A DNA stretch of 64,000 nt from CAVQGZ01 sp963714455 (GTDB lineage Bacteria > Actinomycetota > Actinomycetes > Jiangellales > Jiangellaceae). Below are positions 54,396-63,383 of this stretch, piece by piece. The DNA lies in assembly GCA_963714455.1 (NCBI GenBank), contig CAVQON010000004.1, positions 1 to 64,000 of the forward strand, in the 5' to 3' direction. Under the pieces are notes generated by a model that saw nothing but the letters and a program-made list of their open reading frames with translations, was not told the origin of the DNA and ran no database searches. Numbering within the stretch: the stretch's first letter is position 1; every line of letters starts with the position of its first letter. Position numbers and translations under genes: made by a program.

Positions 54396-56659
54396 GCGAC
54401 ACCGTCGGTACCGCCGCCGCCACCCCCGACGTCGAGCAGCCGTGGGCCGAGCTCGGCCTGAAGCACGACGAGTACCTGCGCATCCGCGAGCACCTGGGGC
54501 GCCGTCCCACCTCGTGCGAGCTGGCCATGTACTCGGTGATGTGGAGCGAGCACTGCTCGTACAAGTCCAGCAAGGTGCACCTGCGGCAGTTCGGCGAGAA
54601 GGCGCCGCCGACAGACGCGCTGCTGGTCGGGATCGGCGAGAACGCCGGCGTGGTGGACGTCGGGGACGGCTACGCGGTGACGTTCAAGGTCGAGTCGCAC
54701 AACCACCCGTCCTACGTCGAGCCCCACCAGGGGGCGGCGACCGGTGTCGGCGGCATCGTGCGCGACATCCTGGCCATGGGAGCCCGGCCGATCGGCGTCA
54801 TGGACCCGCTTCGCTTCGGACCGCTGGACGCCCCCGACACCCGCCGGGTGATGCCGGGCATCGTGGCCGGCGTGGGCACCTACGGCAACTGCCTCGGCCT
54901 GCCCAACATCGGCGGCGAGGTGGTCTTCGACCCGTCGTACGCCGGAAACCCCCTGGTCAACGCGCTCTGCGTCGGTGTGATGAAGCACGACGACATCCAG
55001 TCGTCGGGGGCCACCGGGGTCGGCAACCTCGTCGTGCTCTACGGCGCGAAGACCGGTGGCGACGGCATCGGCGGAGTGTCGGTGCTGGCCAGCGAGACGT
55101 TCACCGAGTCCGGGCCCACCAAGAGGCCCTCGGTGCAGGTCGGCGACCCGTTCATGGAGAAGCTGCTCATCGAGTGCACGCTCGAGCTGTTCGCTGACGA
55201 CCTCGTCGTGGCCATCCAAGACCTCGGCGGGGCCGGGCTCTCGTGCGCCACGTCGGAGATGGCCTCCGGCGGCACGGGCGGCATGCACGTCGAGCTCGAC
55301 CGGGTGCCGTTGCGCGACTCGACGCTCGCCCCTGAGGAGATCCTCATGAGCGAGTCGCAGGAGCGCATGATGGCGATCGTCGAGCCGGCCAAGATCGATG
55401 CCTTCATGGCCGCCTGCCGGCGCTGGGACGTGCTGGCCACCGTGCTCGGGGAGGTCACCGACACCGGACGTCTCGTCGTCACCTGGCACGGCGAGACCGT
55501 CGTCGACGTGCCGCCGCGCACCGTCGCGCACGAGGGGCCGGTCTACGAGCGTCCCTACACCCGTCCGACCTGGCAGGACGACCTGCAGGCCGACGCGCCC
55601 ACGCCGGAGCGGCTGACCCGGCCCGCTACCCCGGCGGAGCTGCGGGCGACAGTGCTGCGGATGGCGGCGGCCCCCAACCTCGCGGACAAGGCCTGGGTCA
55701 CCGAGCAGTACGACCGGTTCGTGCTGGGCAACACGGTGCTGGCCCAGCCGGAGGACTCCGGCGTGCTGCGTATCGACGAGGGGTCGGGCCTGGGGGTGGC
55801 CCTGTCGACCGACTGCAACGGCCGGTACGCGAAGCTCGACCCGTACGAGGGGGCCCGGCTGGCGCTGGCCGAGTCGTACCGCAACGTGGCCACGGTCGGG
55901 GCACGACCGCTGGCGGTCACCAACTGCCTCAACTTCGGGTCACCGGAAGACCCGGAGGTGATGTGGCAGTTCGCCGAGGCCACCCGCGGTCTGGCTGACG
56001 GCTGCCTCGAGCTCGGCGTGCCCGTCACCGGCGGCAACGTCTCGTTCTACAACCAGACCGGCGACACCGCGATCCTGCCGACCCCGGTGGTCGGCGTGCT
56101 CGGCGTGCTCGACGACGTGACGCGTCGCACACCGCAAGCCTTCACCGAGCCCGGGCAGGTCGTCTACCTGCTGGGCGAGACCCGCGACGAGCTCGGCGGC
56201 TCGGAGTGGGCGCACGAGGTGCACGGCCATCTGGGTGGCCTTCCGCCGCGCTGCGACCTGGCCGCCGAGCGGGCGCTCGGGGAGATCCTCATCAACGCCT
56301 CGCGCGACGGGCTGCTCGACGCCGCGCACGACGTGTCCGACGGTGGGCTGGTGCAGGCGCTCGTCGAGTCGTGCCTGCGCGGCGGGGTCGGCATGCGGGT
56401 GTGGGTGCCCGACGGCATCGACCCGTTCGTCTTCCTCTTCTCCGAGTCGCAGGCCCGCGCCGTCGTCGCCGTGCCCCGCTCCGAGGAGGTGCGCTTCACC
56501 GACATGTGCACAGCCCGGCGTTTCCCCCACCAGCGCATCGGTGTGCTGGACGCCGGCGACGACGACGGCCCGGCGCTCGACGTGCAGCAGCAGTTCAGCA
56601 TCGCACTGAGCGAGCTGCGGGCGGTCCGTGCGGCGCCGCTCCCGACGGCGATGGCCTGA
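54392..56659 (+). CDS. purL: Phosphoribosylformylglycinamidine synthase subunit PurL
   Basis: A 755-aa small-type PurL (no fused glutaminase). It shows EHCSYKSSKVHLR, GDGYAVTFKVESHNHPSYVEP, LPNIGGEVVFDPSY, VAIQDLGGAGLSCATSEMAS and the second half-repeat with NCLNFGSPEDPEVMWQF and VTGGNVSFYNQTG. It requires PurQ and PurS. ATG 54392 overlaps the purQ stop. Confidence 0.98.
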   Translation: MSDTVGTAAATPDVEQPWAELGLKHDEYLRIREHLGRRPTSCELAMYSVMWSEHCSYKSSKVHLRQFGEKAPPTDALLVGIGENAGVVDVGDGYAVTFKVESHNHPSYVEPHQGAATGVGGIVRDILAMGARPIGVMDPLRFGPLDAPDTRRVMPGIVAGVGTYGNCLGLPNIGGEVVFDPSYAGNPLVNALCVGVMKHDDIQSSGATGVGNLVVLYGAKTGGDGIGGVSVLASETFTESGPTKRPSVQVGDPFMEKLLIECTLELFADDLVVAIQDLGGAGLSCATSEMASGGTGGMHVELDRVPLRDSTLAPEEILMSESQERMMAIVEPAKIDAFMAACRRWDVLATVLGEVTDTGRLVVTWHGETVVDVPPRTVAHEGPVYERPYTRPTWQDDLQADAPTPERLTRPATPAELRATVLRMAAAPNLADKAWVTEQYDRFVLGNTVLAQPEDSGVLRIDEGSGLGVALSTDCNGRYAKLDPYEGARLALAESYRNVATVGARPLAVTNCLNFGSPEDPEVMWQFAEATRGLADGCLELGVPVTGGNVSFYNQTGDTAILPTPVVGVLGVLDDVTRRTPQAFTEPGQVVYLLGETRDELGGSEWAHEVHGHLGGLPPRCDLAAERALGEILINASRDGLLDAAHDVSDGGLVQALVESCLRGGVGMRVWVPDGIDPFVFLFSESQARAVVAVPRSEEVRFTDMCTARRFPHQRIGVLDAGDDDGPALDVQQQFSIALSELRAVRAAPLPTAMA

Positions 56660-56666
56660 GGGCCCG

Positions 56667-57200
56667 CTACACCACCGGTCGCACGGCCGGGCCGCGCAGC
56701 GACCGAGGCGACGTCCGCAGGGCGTGCTTGGCGTAGCGCAGCGCCGCGCCGGCCAGTGCCTCGGCCGTGTCGCGGGACACGGTTCCCTCGGGAACCTCGA
56801 CCACCGGGATTCCGGCCGTCGACAGCACCGCTGACGTGTTGGCCGATGCCATGCCGACGAACGCCCCGCCGCGCCGGGCCAGGTGCGGGCCGGCGGTACG
56901 CAGCGCCATGGCGACCCCCGTCGCGTCCGGCTGCACGAGCACCATCGCGTCCAGGCCACCGAAGCGGCCGATCCCGTCGGACAGCGTGGCCAGCCACTCT
57001 CGCTCGTCGCTCGGGTCGAGCAGCTCGAACTGCGCGCAGGGGCCGAGCTCGTTGGCCAGCTTGGTGCCGTCGGCCACCCGCGAGCACTGGTCGGCGATCA
57101 GAACCTGGGCGCCTTCGTCGATGAGGGCCCGACAGACCGCCGCCCCGACAGTGCCGGCACCGCCGACCACCAGAGCAATGCGACGGGCAAGCGTCTCCAC
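56667..57200 (-). CDS. Short SDR-fold protein lacking a Tyr-x-x-x-Lys motif
   Basis: A 177-aa Rossmann-fold protein. The cofactor motif is ALVVGGAGTVGAAVCRALIDEG (about 8-29), with an acidic residue after beta-2 (IADQ). It is shorter than a standard SDR, and the catalytic tyrosine region is replaced by GAFVGMASANTSAVLSTAG. It may be inactive or a variant. GTG 57200 is chosen because AGGAGG lies 8 nt upstream; the frame continues to ATG 57230. It converges with purL, 7 bp apart. Confidence 0.7.
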   Translation of the reverse strand: METLARRIALVVGGAGTVGAAVCRALIDEGAQVLIADQCSRVADGTKLANELGPCAQFELLDPSDEREWLATLSDGIGRFGGLDAMVLVQPDATGVAMALRTAGPHLARRGGAFVGMASANTSAVLSTAGIPVVEVPEGTVSRDTAEALAGAALRYAKHALRTSPRSLRGPAVRPVV

Positions 57201-57340
57201 CCTGCGCCTCCTGACCTCAGGGCACGACACCGGGCCCTGTGATCTATGTAATACCTGGAATCGCGCGGCCCATACCGGGCCATGTGGCCCAGTGCGGAGT
57301 GCCGCCCGGCCTGCCGGCGATGGGGGATACAGTCGCGGAC

Positions 57341-58120
57341 GTGGCGGGGCGCCGGTACACCACCGACCAGGTAGTGCCCGTGCTGCACCGATGCATCGAC
57401 TCCGTCGGTGAGGCCATCGGCGACCTCACCCCGGCCCAGCTGGCGACGCCGAGCGTCCTGCCGGGCTGGAGCGTGCGTGACCTCACCGCTCACCTGGTGG
57501 TGGTCGCCGACTCGGTCTGCCACATCGAACCCCTCCCGGCGAACGCCGGGGTGCTCAGCATCAGCGAGTACCTGGCCGGGTACGCCGACCGCGCCGCGCG
57601 CATCGACTCGCTGACGCACGACGCGGAGGCAGAGCTGACCGACGTCCCCGCGGCGTACCAGGAGCGTTGGGACGACGCCCTCGCCCGGCTGGACGACCTC
57701 GCCGACGTCGACAAGGTGCTCGCCCGACGGGGCGCGGCACGGCTGGCTGACCTCGTCGTCACGCGCATCATCGAGCTGGTGGTGCATTCCGACGACCTCG
57801 CGCGCTCGCTTCCGCAGGTCCGGCTCGCAGCGCCGCCGGCCGACGCGGAGCGGCTGGTGGCACGGGTGCTCCTCGACGTCCTCGCCTTCCGCCACCCGGG
57901 CCGCACGCTGGAGGTGCGCGTACCACCGGTCGCGGCCGTGCAGTGCCTGCCCGGTCCCCGGCACACTCGCGGGACCCCGCCCGGGGTGGTCGAGACCGAC
58001 CCGGGCACCTGGGTGCGGCTGGCGTCCGGGCGTCTGGGCTGGGCGCCGGCGCTCGAGCAGGGGCTCGTGACGGCGTCCGGGCAGCGGGCCGACCTGTCCG
58101 CCGTGCTTCCGCTGCTGTAG
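57341..58120 (+). CDS. Maleylpyruvate isomerase/mycothiol-dependent enzyme family (DinB-like)
   Basis: A 259-aa protein. The N-terminal DinB-like helical bundle has the motif LPGWSVRDLTAHLVVVADS, with a metal-binding His, and later ELVVHSDDLARSL. The C-terminal 80 residues form an SCP2-like domain. The family includes mycothiol-dependent maleylpyruvate isomerases and thiol transferases; substrate unknown. GTG 57341 is favoured over ATG 57320 because TACAGT (57328-57333) lies 7 nt before it. Confidence 0.85.
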   Translation: MAGRRYTTDQVVPVLHRCIDSVGEAIGDLTPAQLATPSVLPGWSVRDLTAHLVVVADSVCHIEPLPANAGVLSISEYLAGYADRAARIDSLTHDAEAELTDVPAAYQERWDDALARLDDLADVDKVLARRGAARLADLVVTRIIELVVHSDDLARSLPQVRLAAPPADAERLVARVLLDVLAFRHPGRTLEVRVPPVAAVQCLPGPRHTRGTPPGVVETDPGTWVRLASGRLGWAPALEQGLVTASGQRADLSAVLPLL

Positions 58121-58132
58121 GGGCGAGCCCGG

Positions 58133-58750
58133 CTACACCGGGCGCACCCAGCGGTCGTCCTGACGTTCGTAGCCGAGGCGGGGCAGGTAGGGGTCGTCCG
58201 GGGACATGCTGGGCGGCGCTGTCACGCGCTCGTAGCCGTGCTCGGCGAACCAGCCGCTGCGTTCGTACACGAACTCGGCCGGGGTGAAGTCGCGGTACTT
58301 CGGGGTGACGTAGTCGAGGTCGAGCTGGGCCATGCCCGGGGAGTCCCCGTCCTGGAGAAGCACCACGCCGGCCGTCTCGTCACCGCGAAGGATGAGGAAG
58401 GCGCTGCCCTGGGCCGCCGGGTCGAACACGAAGTCGGGGAAGAACTGGCGAATCTCCCTCTCGTGCACGCGCAGCACGTGGCGCAGGTACTCGTCGGTCG
58501 GGTCGACCTCGAGCAGGGTGTAGCCCTCGGCGTGGGCGGCTGAGCGCAGGCGGGCGATCTGCCACAGGTTGATCACGATGATCACGGCGTTCATGACCGC
58601 CATCGGCCACACCTCGACCAGGGCGTTGAACACCACGAGCACGACCGCGGCGACGGTGTTGAGCACCCGCAGCCGCAGCACCCGCGTCTGCAGCAGGGAG
58701 ATGATCAGCAGCACCGAGCCGACCCACCCGAGCACTTGCACCCACACCAT
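58133..58750 (-). CDS. YgjV-like membrane domain fused to a GNAT-like domain
   Basis: A 205-aa protein. Residues 1-70 contain three hydrophobic helices (VLGWVGSVLLIISLL, VLNTVAAVVLVVFNAL, MAVMNAVIIVINLWQI) in the YgjV arrangement. Residues about 85-200 resemble an N-acetyltransferase fold: SAFLILRGDETAGVVLLQ, LDLDYVTPKYRDFTPAEF and WFAEHGYERV. The combination suggests a membrane-tethered acyltransferase, but key acetyl-CoA loop residues are hard to place. ATG 58750 has TAGCCT 6 nt upstream (58757-58762). Confidence 0.75.
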   Translation of the reverse strand: MVWVQVLGWVGSVLLIISLLQTRVLRLRVLNTVAAVVLVVFNALVEVWPMAVMNAVIIVINLWQIARLRSAAHAEGYTLLEVDPTDEYLRHVLRVHEREIRQFFPDFVFDPAAQGSAFLILRGDETAGVVLLQDGDSPGMAQLDLDYVTPKYRDFTPAEFVYERSGWFAEHGYERVTAPPSMSPDDPYLPRLGYERQDDRWVRPV

Positions 58751-58756
58751 GACCGC

Positions 58757-58778
58757 AGGCTAGGCGGGCTCGTAGGCT
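58757..58778. promoter_or_regulatory. Compact divergent leaderless promoters for the YgjV-GNAT and dipeptidase genes
   Basis: TAGCCT on the minus strand (58757-58762) is 6 nt from ATG 58750. TAGGCT on the plus strand (58773-58778) is 6 nt from GTG 58785. Only 34 bp separate the two start codons. Confidence 0.6.
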
Positions 58779-58784
58779 CGTGAG

Positions 58785-60125
58785 GTGACCCCGGACGAGA
58801 AGGCCCTGGCCGAGCAAGTGTCCCGCCTGCACCCGGCAGCGATGAACGACCTCATGACCTTGGTGCGCATCCCCTCGGTCAGCGCCGCACCCGCGCATGC
58901 AGCCGACGTCGCCGCCAGCGCCGACGCCGTGGCCGAGATGGCTCGGGCGGCCGGCGCCGACTCCGTCGACGTGCTCGCGGTGGACGGCGGCAAGCCCGCG
59001 GTGGTCGCCCGCTGGACGGCTCCGCCGGGCATGCCGACGGTGCTGCTCTACGCCCACCACGACGTGCAGCCGGCCCCGGCGCAGGCCTGGGCCACCGACC
59101 CGTTCGAGCCCGTCGAGGTCGACGGCCGGCTCTACGGCCGCGGCGCCGCCGACGACAAGGCCGGGGTCGTCGCGCACCTGGCCGCGGTACGCGCGCACGG
59201 GGGGCGCCCACCGGTGGGGGTGACGCTGTTCGTCGAGGGCGAGGAAGAGATCGGGTCGCCGACCTTCGCGGCGTTCCTCGCCGAGCATCGGGCCCTGCTG
59301 GCCGCGGACGTGCTGGTCGTCGCCGACTCGATGAACTGGAGCGCGGACGTACCTGCCCTCACCACGTCGCTGCGCGGACTGGTCGAGGCCGTCGTCGAGG
59401 TGCGCACGCTGAGCAAGCCGGCGCACTCGGGCATGGGCAGCGCCGCGCCGGACGCCCTCTCCGCCCTGTCCCACGTGCTGGCCAGCCTGCACACCGACGA
59501 CGGCTCGGTGGCGATCCCGGGGCTGGAGCACGGCACCCGGCCCGCCCCTGGGCTGGACGAAGCCACCTGGCGCGCCGAGACCGGGGTGCTCGACGGGGTG
59601 TCGCTCATGGGCATTGGGCCGCTGACCGACCGGCTGTGGATGCATCCGTCCGTCGCGGTGCTCGCCATCGATGCCCCCTCCTTGGACGAGGCCGCCAACG
59701 TGCTGGTGCCCACCGCCCGCGCGAAGGTGAGTGTGCGGCTGGCCCCCGGCCAGGACGTTCACGCGGCGATGGACGCGCTCACGGAGCACCTTCGCAGCAA
59801 CGTGCCGTGGGGTGCGCAGATCAGCGTGACCCCAGGCGGCAGCGGCCAGAGCATCGCGCTCGACCTTGGCTCACCGCCCGCTCAGGTGGCTACCGGAGCC
59901 CTGCGGGACGCCTTCGGGGCCGACCCGGTGGAGATCGGCGTCGGCGGCTCCATCCCGTTCGTGGCCGAGCTCGCCGTGGCCTACCCACATGCCGCGATCC
60001 TCGTGACCGGCGCCGGTGACCCCGAGTCGAACTGGCACGGTCCCGACGAGAGCGTCCACCTCGCGATGTTCGCCCGCATGTGCCTGTTCGAGGCCCTGCT
60101 GCTGCACCGACTGGCCGCCGACTAG
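58785..60125 (+). CDS. M20-family metallodipeptidase
   Basis: A 446-aa zinc peptidase of the dipeptidase/CPG2-like group. Metal and catalytic residues are in LLYAHHDVQPAP (His about 90), GRGAADDKAGV (bridging Asp about 123), EGEEEIGS (general-base Glu and ligand about 153), VVADSMNW and the final HGPDESVHL (His ligand near 420). The inserted dimerisation domain is present. GTG 58785 has TAGGCT 6 nt upstream. Probably cytosolic dipeptide hydrolysis. Confidence 0.92.
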   Translation: MTPDEKALAEQVSRLHPAAMNDLMTLVRIPSVSAAPAHAADVAASADAVAEMARAAGADSVDVLAVDGGKPAVVARWTAPPGMPTVLLYAHHDVQPAPAQAWATDPFEPVEVDGRLYGRGAADDKAGVVAHLAAVRAHGGRPPVGVTLFVEGEEEIGSPTFAAFLAEHRALLAADVLVVADSMNWSADVPALTTSLRGLVEAVVEVRTLSKPAHSGMGSAAPDALSALSHVLASLHTDDGSVAIPGLEHGTRPAPGLDEATWRAETGVLDGVSLMGIGPLTDRLWMHPSVAVLAIDAPSLDEAANVLVPTARAKVSVRLAPGQDVHAAMDALTEHLRSNVPWGAQISVTPGGSGQSIALDLGSPPAQVATGALRDAFGADPVEIGVGGSIPFVAELAVAYPHAAILVTGAGDPESNWHGPDESVHLAMFARMCLFEALLLHRLAAD

Positions 60126-60144
60126 GCGACCCGCGACGCGAGGC

Positions 60145-60243
60145 GTACGGGAATCCCCACATTCGCGCCGCCGGTGCGACCGCGACCTGCGGGTATGCCC
60201 GTGTGTCCGGCCGTCTGCAGGTCGAATGTGGGGATTCACGTAC
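60145..60243. repeat. 99-bp element with 21-bp terminal inverted repeats (copy 2)
   Basis: The arms at 60145-60165 and 60223-60243 match in inverted orientation at 20 of 21 positions around the core GAATCCCCACATTCG. The same arms form the element at 6251-6350. The 57-bp interiors are unrelated. It fills the gap between two convergent genes, 19 bp after the dipeptidase stop and 9 bp before the MaoC-like stop. Confidence 0.85.
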
Positions 60244-60252
60244 GGGTCGGCC

Positions 60253-61158
60253 TCACACCTGCGCGAGGCGACCACCCAGGTGCGCCTTGCCCTCGCTGTT
60301 GAGCAGCAAGAACGCCGACTCCGAGTCGCCCACCTGCGCGTGCAGCGTCGACTCGGACGGCAGCAGCACCGGGCGCCGGTAGCTCACCTCGAGGCGGCGC
60401 GTGGCCTCGGTGGGTGTCTCGTCGACGCCCATGAGCGCCAGCGCTCGCGGCAGCGTCCACCAGCCGTGGGCGATGGCCCGGCTGAACCCGAAAGGGCGTG
60501 CGGTCAACGCGTGCAGGTGGATCGGGTTCACGTCGCCGCTCACCCGAGCGTAGGCGCGGCCGGCGCCGGAGCCGGCGACCAAGGGCGCGGTCAGGGTCCA
60601 GGGCCCGGTCGAGTCCGGGACTGCCGCGGCTGCCGACGGTTCCTCGCCGCGAGCGGCCTTGGCGCGGGCGAGCACCACGACGCGGGCGGTCCACGAGGCG
60701 TCGCCGGCCTCGCAGCGCGCCCACAGGTCGATCTCCAGCCCCGAGCGGGTGTGCCGCGAGCCGTCCGCCCAGGCACTCAGCCGCCACGGCTCGTCCACCG
60801 GCAGCCGGTTCGACGACCAGAGCTCGGTCGCGACGTGCACCAGCCCCATCCCGCTGACCGGCAGGCCACCGGCGCCCATGAGGTCGCGGTGCAGCCGGGT
60901 GCCGATCACCGCGGGGAACGTCAGCGGCATGCGGGCATCGGAGCCCACGACGTGCCGATACTGCCCGACGAGCGAGGCGGACGGTGTCCAGGCCTCGATG
61001 TACACGCCGGCCGGGGTAACCGAGGTGTCTGGACCGATCGTGGGAGGCCGGTGGCGTAGCACCCGGGCGAACGACAGCGCCGTCTGCTCCGGCCCGTCCA
61101 CCTGGCGCAGCGTGGGGGGGTCGGGCGGGCCGGTGGGCTTCTCGTCGCGCGGGCTCAT
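60253..61158 (-). CDS. MaoC-like double hot-dog acyl dehydratase
   Basis: A 301-aa protein. The C-terminal hot-dog domain carries the hydratase-2 motif ARVSGDVNPIHLHALTARPF then GFSRAIAHGWWT, with the catalytic Asp/His (about 200-206). The N-terminal half is a second, degenerate hot-dog. This resembles 3-hydroxyacyl dehydratases used in fatty or mycolic acid elongation and MaoC/PaaZ proteins. ATG 61158 has TACGTT 6 nt upstream (61165-61170). Divergent from purF. Confidence 0.88.
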   Translation of the reverse strand: MSPRDEKPTGPPDPPTLRQVDGPEQTALSFARVLRHRPPTIGPDTSVTPAGVYIEAWTPSASLVGQYRHVVGSDARMPLTFPAVIGTRLHRDLMGAGGLPVSGMGLVHVATELWSSNRLPVDEPWRLSAWADGSRHTRSGLEIDLWARCEAGDASWTARVVVLARAKAARGEEPSAAAAVPDSTGPWTLTAPLVAGSGAGRAYARVSGDVNPIHLHALTARPFGFSRAIAHGWWTLPRALALMGVDETPTEATRRLEVSYRRPVLLPSESTLHAQVGDSESAFLLLNSEGKAHLGGRLAQV

Positions 61159-61214
61159 GGGCCGAACGTACGACGGCAGTGACCGCAGCGGTGCCAGACG
61201 CCTACACTCGACGC

Positions 61215-62801
61215 GTGCCGCGCGGCGACGGACGTCTGACCCATGAGGTCGACCCCGACGACAAGCGACCCCAGGACGCCTGTGGCGTGTTCGGCGTCTG
61301 GGCGCCCGGCGAGGACGTCGCCAAGCTCAGCTACTACGGGCTGTACGCCCTTCAGCACCGGGGCCAGGAGTCGGCCGGCATCGCCGTGGGCGACGGCCAG
61401 GCCATCTTGGTCTACAAAGACATGGGCCTGGTGTCGCAGGTGTTCGACGAGCGGACGCTCTCAGCCCTCGTCGGTCACGTCGCCGTCGGGCACACCCGAT
61501 ACTCCACCACGGGGTCGTCACGCTGGGAGAACGCCCAGCCCACCCTCGCCCCCACCGCCGACGGCACGATCGCGCTGGGCCACAACGGCAACCTCACCAA
61601 CTCCCACGAGCTCGCCGACCTGATCGCTTCCCGCGGCCAGGGCGAGTCGCGCGAGAAGGTGATGCAGGGCAACACCACCGACACGATGCTGATCACGGCC
61701 CTGCTCGGCAGCCATCCCAACACCTCGTTGGAGGCCGTCGCCGTCGACGACCTCGCCTTGCTGCGCGGCGCCTTCTCCCTGGTCTTCGCCGACGAGTCGA
61801 CCCTGTTCGCCGCCCGTGACCCCCAAGGCATCCGGCCGCTCGTCCTCGGTCGCCTCGAGCGTGGCTGGGTCGTGGCGAGTGAGACCGCGGCCCTCGACAT
61901 CGTCGGGGCGTCCTTGGTGCGCGAGGTCGAGCCGGGTGAGCTGATCGCGGTCGACTCCCGTGGCCTGCGGACGCGGCGCTTCGCGCCGGCCGAGCCGCGC
62001 GGTTGCCTCTTCGAGTTCGTCTACCTGGCCCGGCCTGACACCACGATCAGCGACCGGTCGGTGCACGCCGCCCGGGTCGAGGTCGGACGTCGCCTCGCCG
62101 TCGAGCACCCGGCCGACGCCGACATGGTGATCCCGGTGCCCGAGTCGGGAACACCAGCGGCGGTCGGCTACGCCGAGGCCAGCGGCATCCCGTACGGCAG
62201 CGGCCTGGTGAAGAACTCCTACGTGGGCCGCACGTTCATCCAGCCGAGCCAGACGATCCGCCAGCTCGGCATCAGGCTCAAGCTCAACCCGCTGCGCGAC
62301 GTGATCGACGGCAAACGACTCGTCGTCGTCGACGACTCGATCGTTCGCGGCAACACCCAGCGCGCGCTGGTGCGCATGCTGCGCGAGGCCGGCGCCGAAG
62401 AGGTGCACGTGCGCATCTCGTCACCTCCGGTGAAGTGGCCCTGCTTCTACGGCATCGACTTCGCCACCCGCGCCGAGCTGATCGCCAACGGCCTGGACAC
62501 CGACGACATCCGCCGACACATCGGCGCCGACAGCCTGGGCTACATCTCGCTGGAGGCGCTCACCGAGTCGACCCTCGTTCCGGCCGAGCGGCTGTGCCGG
62601 GCGTGCTTCACCGGCGAGTACCCGGTGGCGCTGCCGGACGAGGCGCTGCGCGGCAAGCACGCGCTGGAGCAGCCCACGCTTCCGTTGGACGAGGGCCCGG
62701 CCGGCGCCGGCACCAGCGCGACCGAGGCGATCGACGCTGTCGACGGCCTGGCGGTGCTGGTGGCAGGCGCGGGCGGCGCCGACGCCCTGACCCGCCCGTA
62801 G
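61215..62801 (+). CDS. purF: Amidophosphoribosyltransferase
   Basis: A 528-aa first enzyme of de novo purine synthesis. Cys23 in DACGVFGVWAPGEDVAK is the N-terminal nucleophile exposed after propeptide removal. The glutaminase domain continues with YALQHRGQESAGIAV and GHTRYSTTGSS. The phosphoribosyltransferase site is RLVVVDDSIVRGNTQRALV (about 368-386). GTG 61215 was chosen over the upstream start because TACACT (61203-61208) lies 6 nt before it. The last 40 residues are an unconserved Ala/Gly-rich tail. Confidence 0.97.
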   Translation: MPRGDGRLTHEVDPDDKRPQDACGVFGVWAPGEDVAKLSYYGLYALQHRGQESAGIAVGDGQAILVYKDMGLVSQVFDERTLSALVGHVAVGHTRYSTTGSSRWENAQPTLAPTADGTIALGHNGNLTNSHELADLIASRGQGESREKVMQGNTTDTMLITALLGSHPNTSLEAVAVDDLALLRGAFSLVFADESTLFAARDPQGIRPLVLGRLERGWVVASETAALDIVGASLVREVEPGELIAVDSRGLRTRRFAPAEPRGCLFEFVYLARPDTTISDRSVHAARVEVGRRLAVEHPADADMVIPVPESGTPAAVGYAEASGIPYGSGLVKNSYVGRTFIQPSQTIRQLGIRLKLNPLRDVIDGKRLVVVDDSIVRGNTQRALVRMLREAGAEEVHVRISSPPVKWPCFYGIDFATRAELIANGLDTDDIRRHIGADSLGYISLEALTESTLVPAERLCRACFTGEYPVALPDEALRGKHALEQPTLPLDEGPAGAGTSATEAIDAVDGLAVLVAGAGGADALTRP

Positions 62802-62851
62802 CCCGACGCCCACGAGCACCGAACAATCGCGAGTGGTCGCTTGCTACCGAC

Positions 62852-62877
62852 GAATGGTGGGCGATATCCCACGATTC
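62852..62877. terminator. Hairpin between purF and the nagB remnant
   Basis: GAATGGTGGG and CCCACGATTC form a 10-bp stem with one mismatch around CGATAT. It lies 50 bp past the purF stop in a convergent gap, as expected for a factor-independent or stalling terminator, and may act in both directions. Confidence 0.6.
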
Positions 62878-62924
62878 CTCGGTCGCAGAGCCGGTTCCAC
62901 GAACCTTCGGTCGTACCGGCGTCC

Positions 62925-63383
62925 TCAGATGCCCTGCCAGTTGGGCTTCGCGGCGAACGTGTCGTCGTAGTAGCTGGTGAAGCGCAGCTGGCTGGCGGCG
63001 TCTTCGTCCGCGACGACCGTGGCGTGGGGGTGCATCTGCAGGATGGACGCCGGCCAGCGTGAGGCGATCGGCCCCTCGACGCACTCCGCGATCGCCTGGA
63101 CCTTGTTCTTGCCGAAGCCGAGCATGACGGCGTGGCGGCTCTCCATGATGGTGCCCAGCCCTTGGGTGAGGCAGTGCTTGGTGTCGCCGTCGAAGAACCG
63201 GGCGTTGTCGGTGCGCGTCTTCGTCGTCAGCGTCTTGAGCCGGGTACGTGAGGTGAGCGACGACATGGGCATGTTGAACGCCAGATGCCGGCCGTTGACG
63301 GCACCGTCGGCGAAGTCGACGTGGCTGGTGAGCTCGCGCTCGATGAACGTGCGGTAGAGCTCGGGATGCCCGGCCGGCAGCCC
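62925..63383 (-). pseudogene. nagB: Glucosamine-6-phosphate deaminase remnant ('nagB)
   Basis: The frame from about 63383 reads GLPAGHPELYRTFIERELTS then HVDF and continues through FNMPMSSLTSRTRLKTLT, CLTQGLGTIMESRHAVML and LQMHPHATVVADE to the end. This is clearly the C-terminal half of NagB. The N-terminal half is absent, and about 35-40 residues are missing between HVDF and the F-N-x-P-x-S-S motif. The catalytic Glu of F-N-E-P is Met here. There is no start codon at the homology boundary; ATG 63272 would give a 115-aa fragment. Upstream it runs into the front of nagA in another phase. Function is very probably lost. Confidence 0.75.

Noticed and set aside
62818..62924. An attachment site or IS end between purF and the nagB remnant
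   Set aside because: The inverted repeat here is short, with a hairpin geometry and position typical of a convergent-gene terminator; no target duplication was seen.
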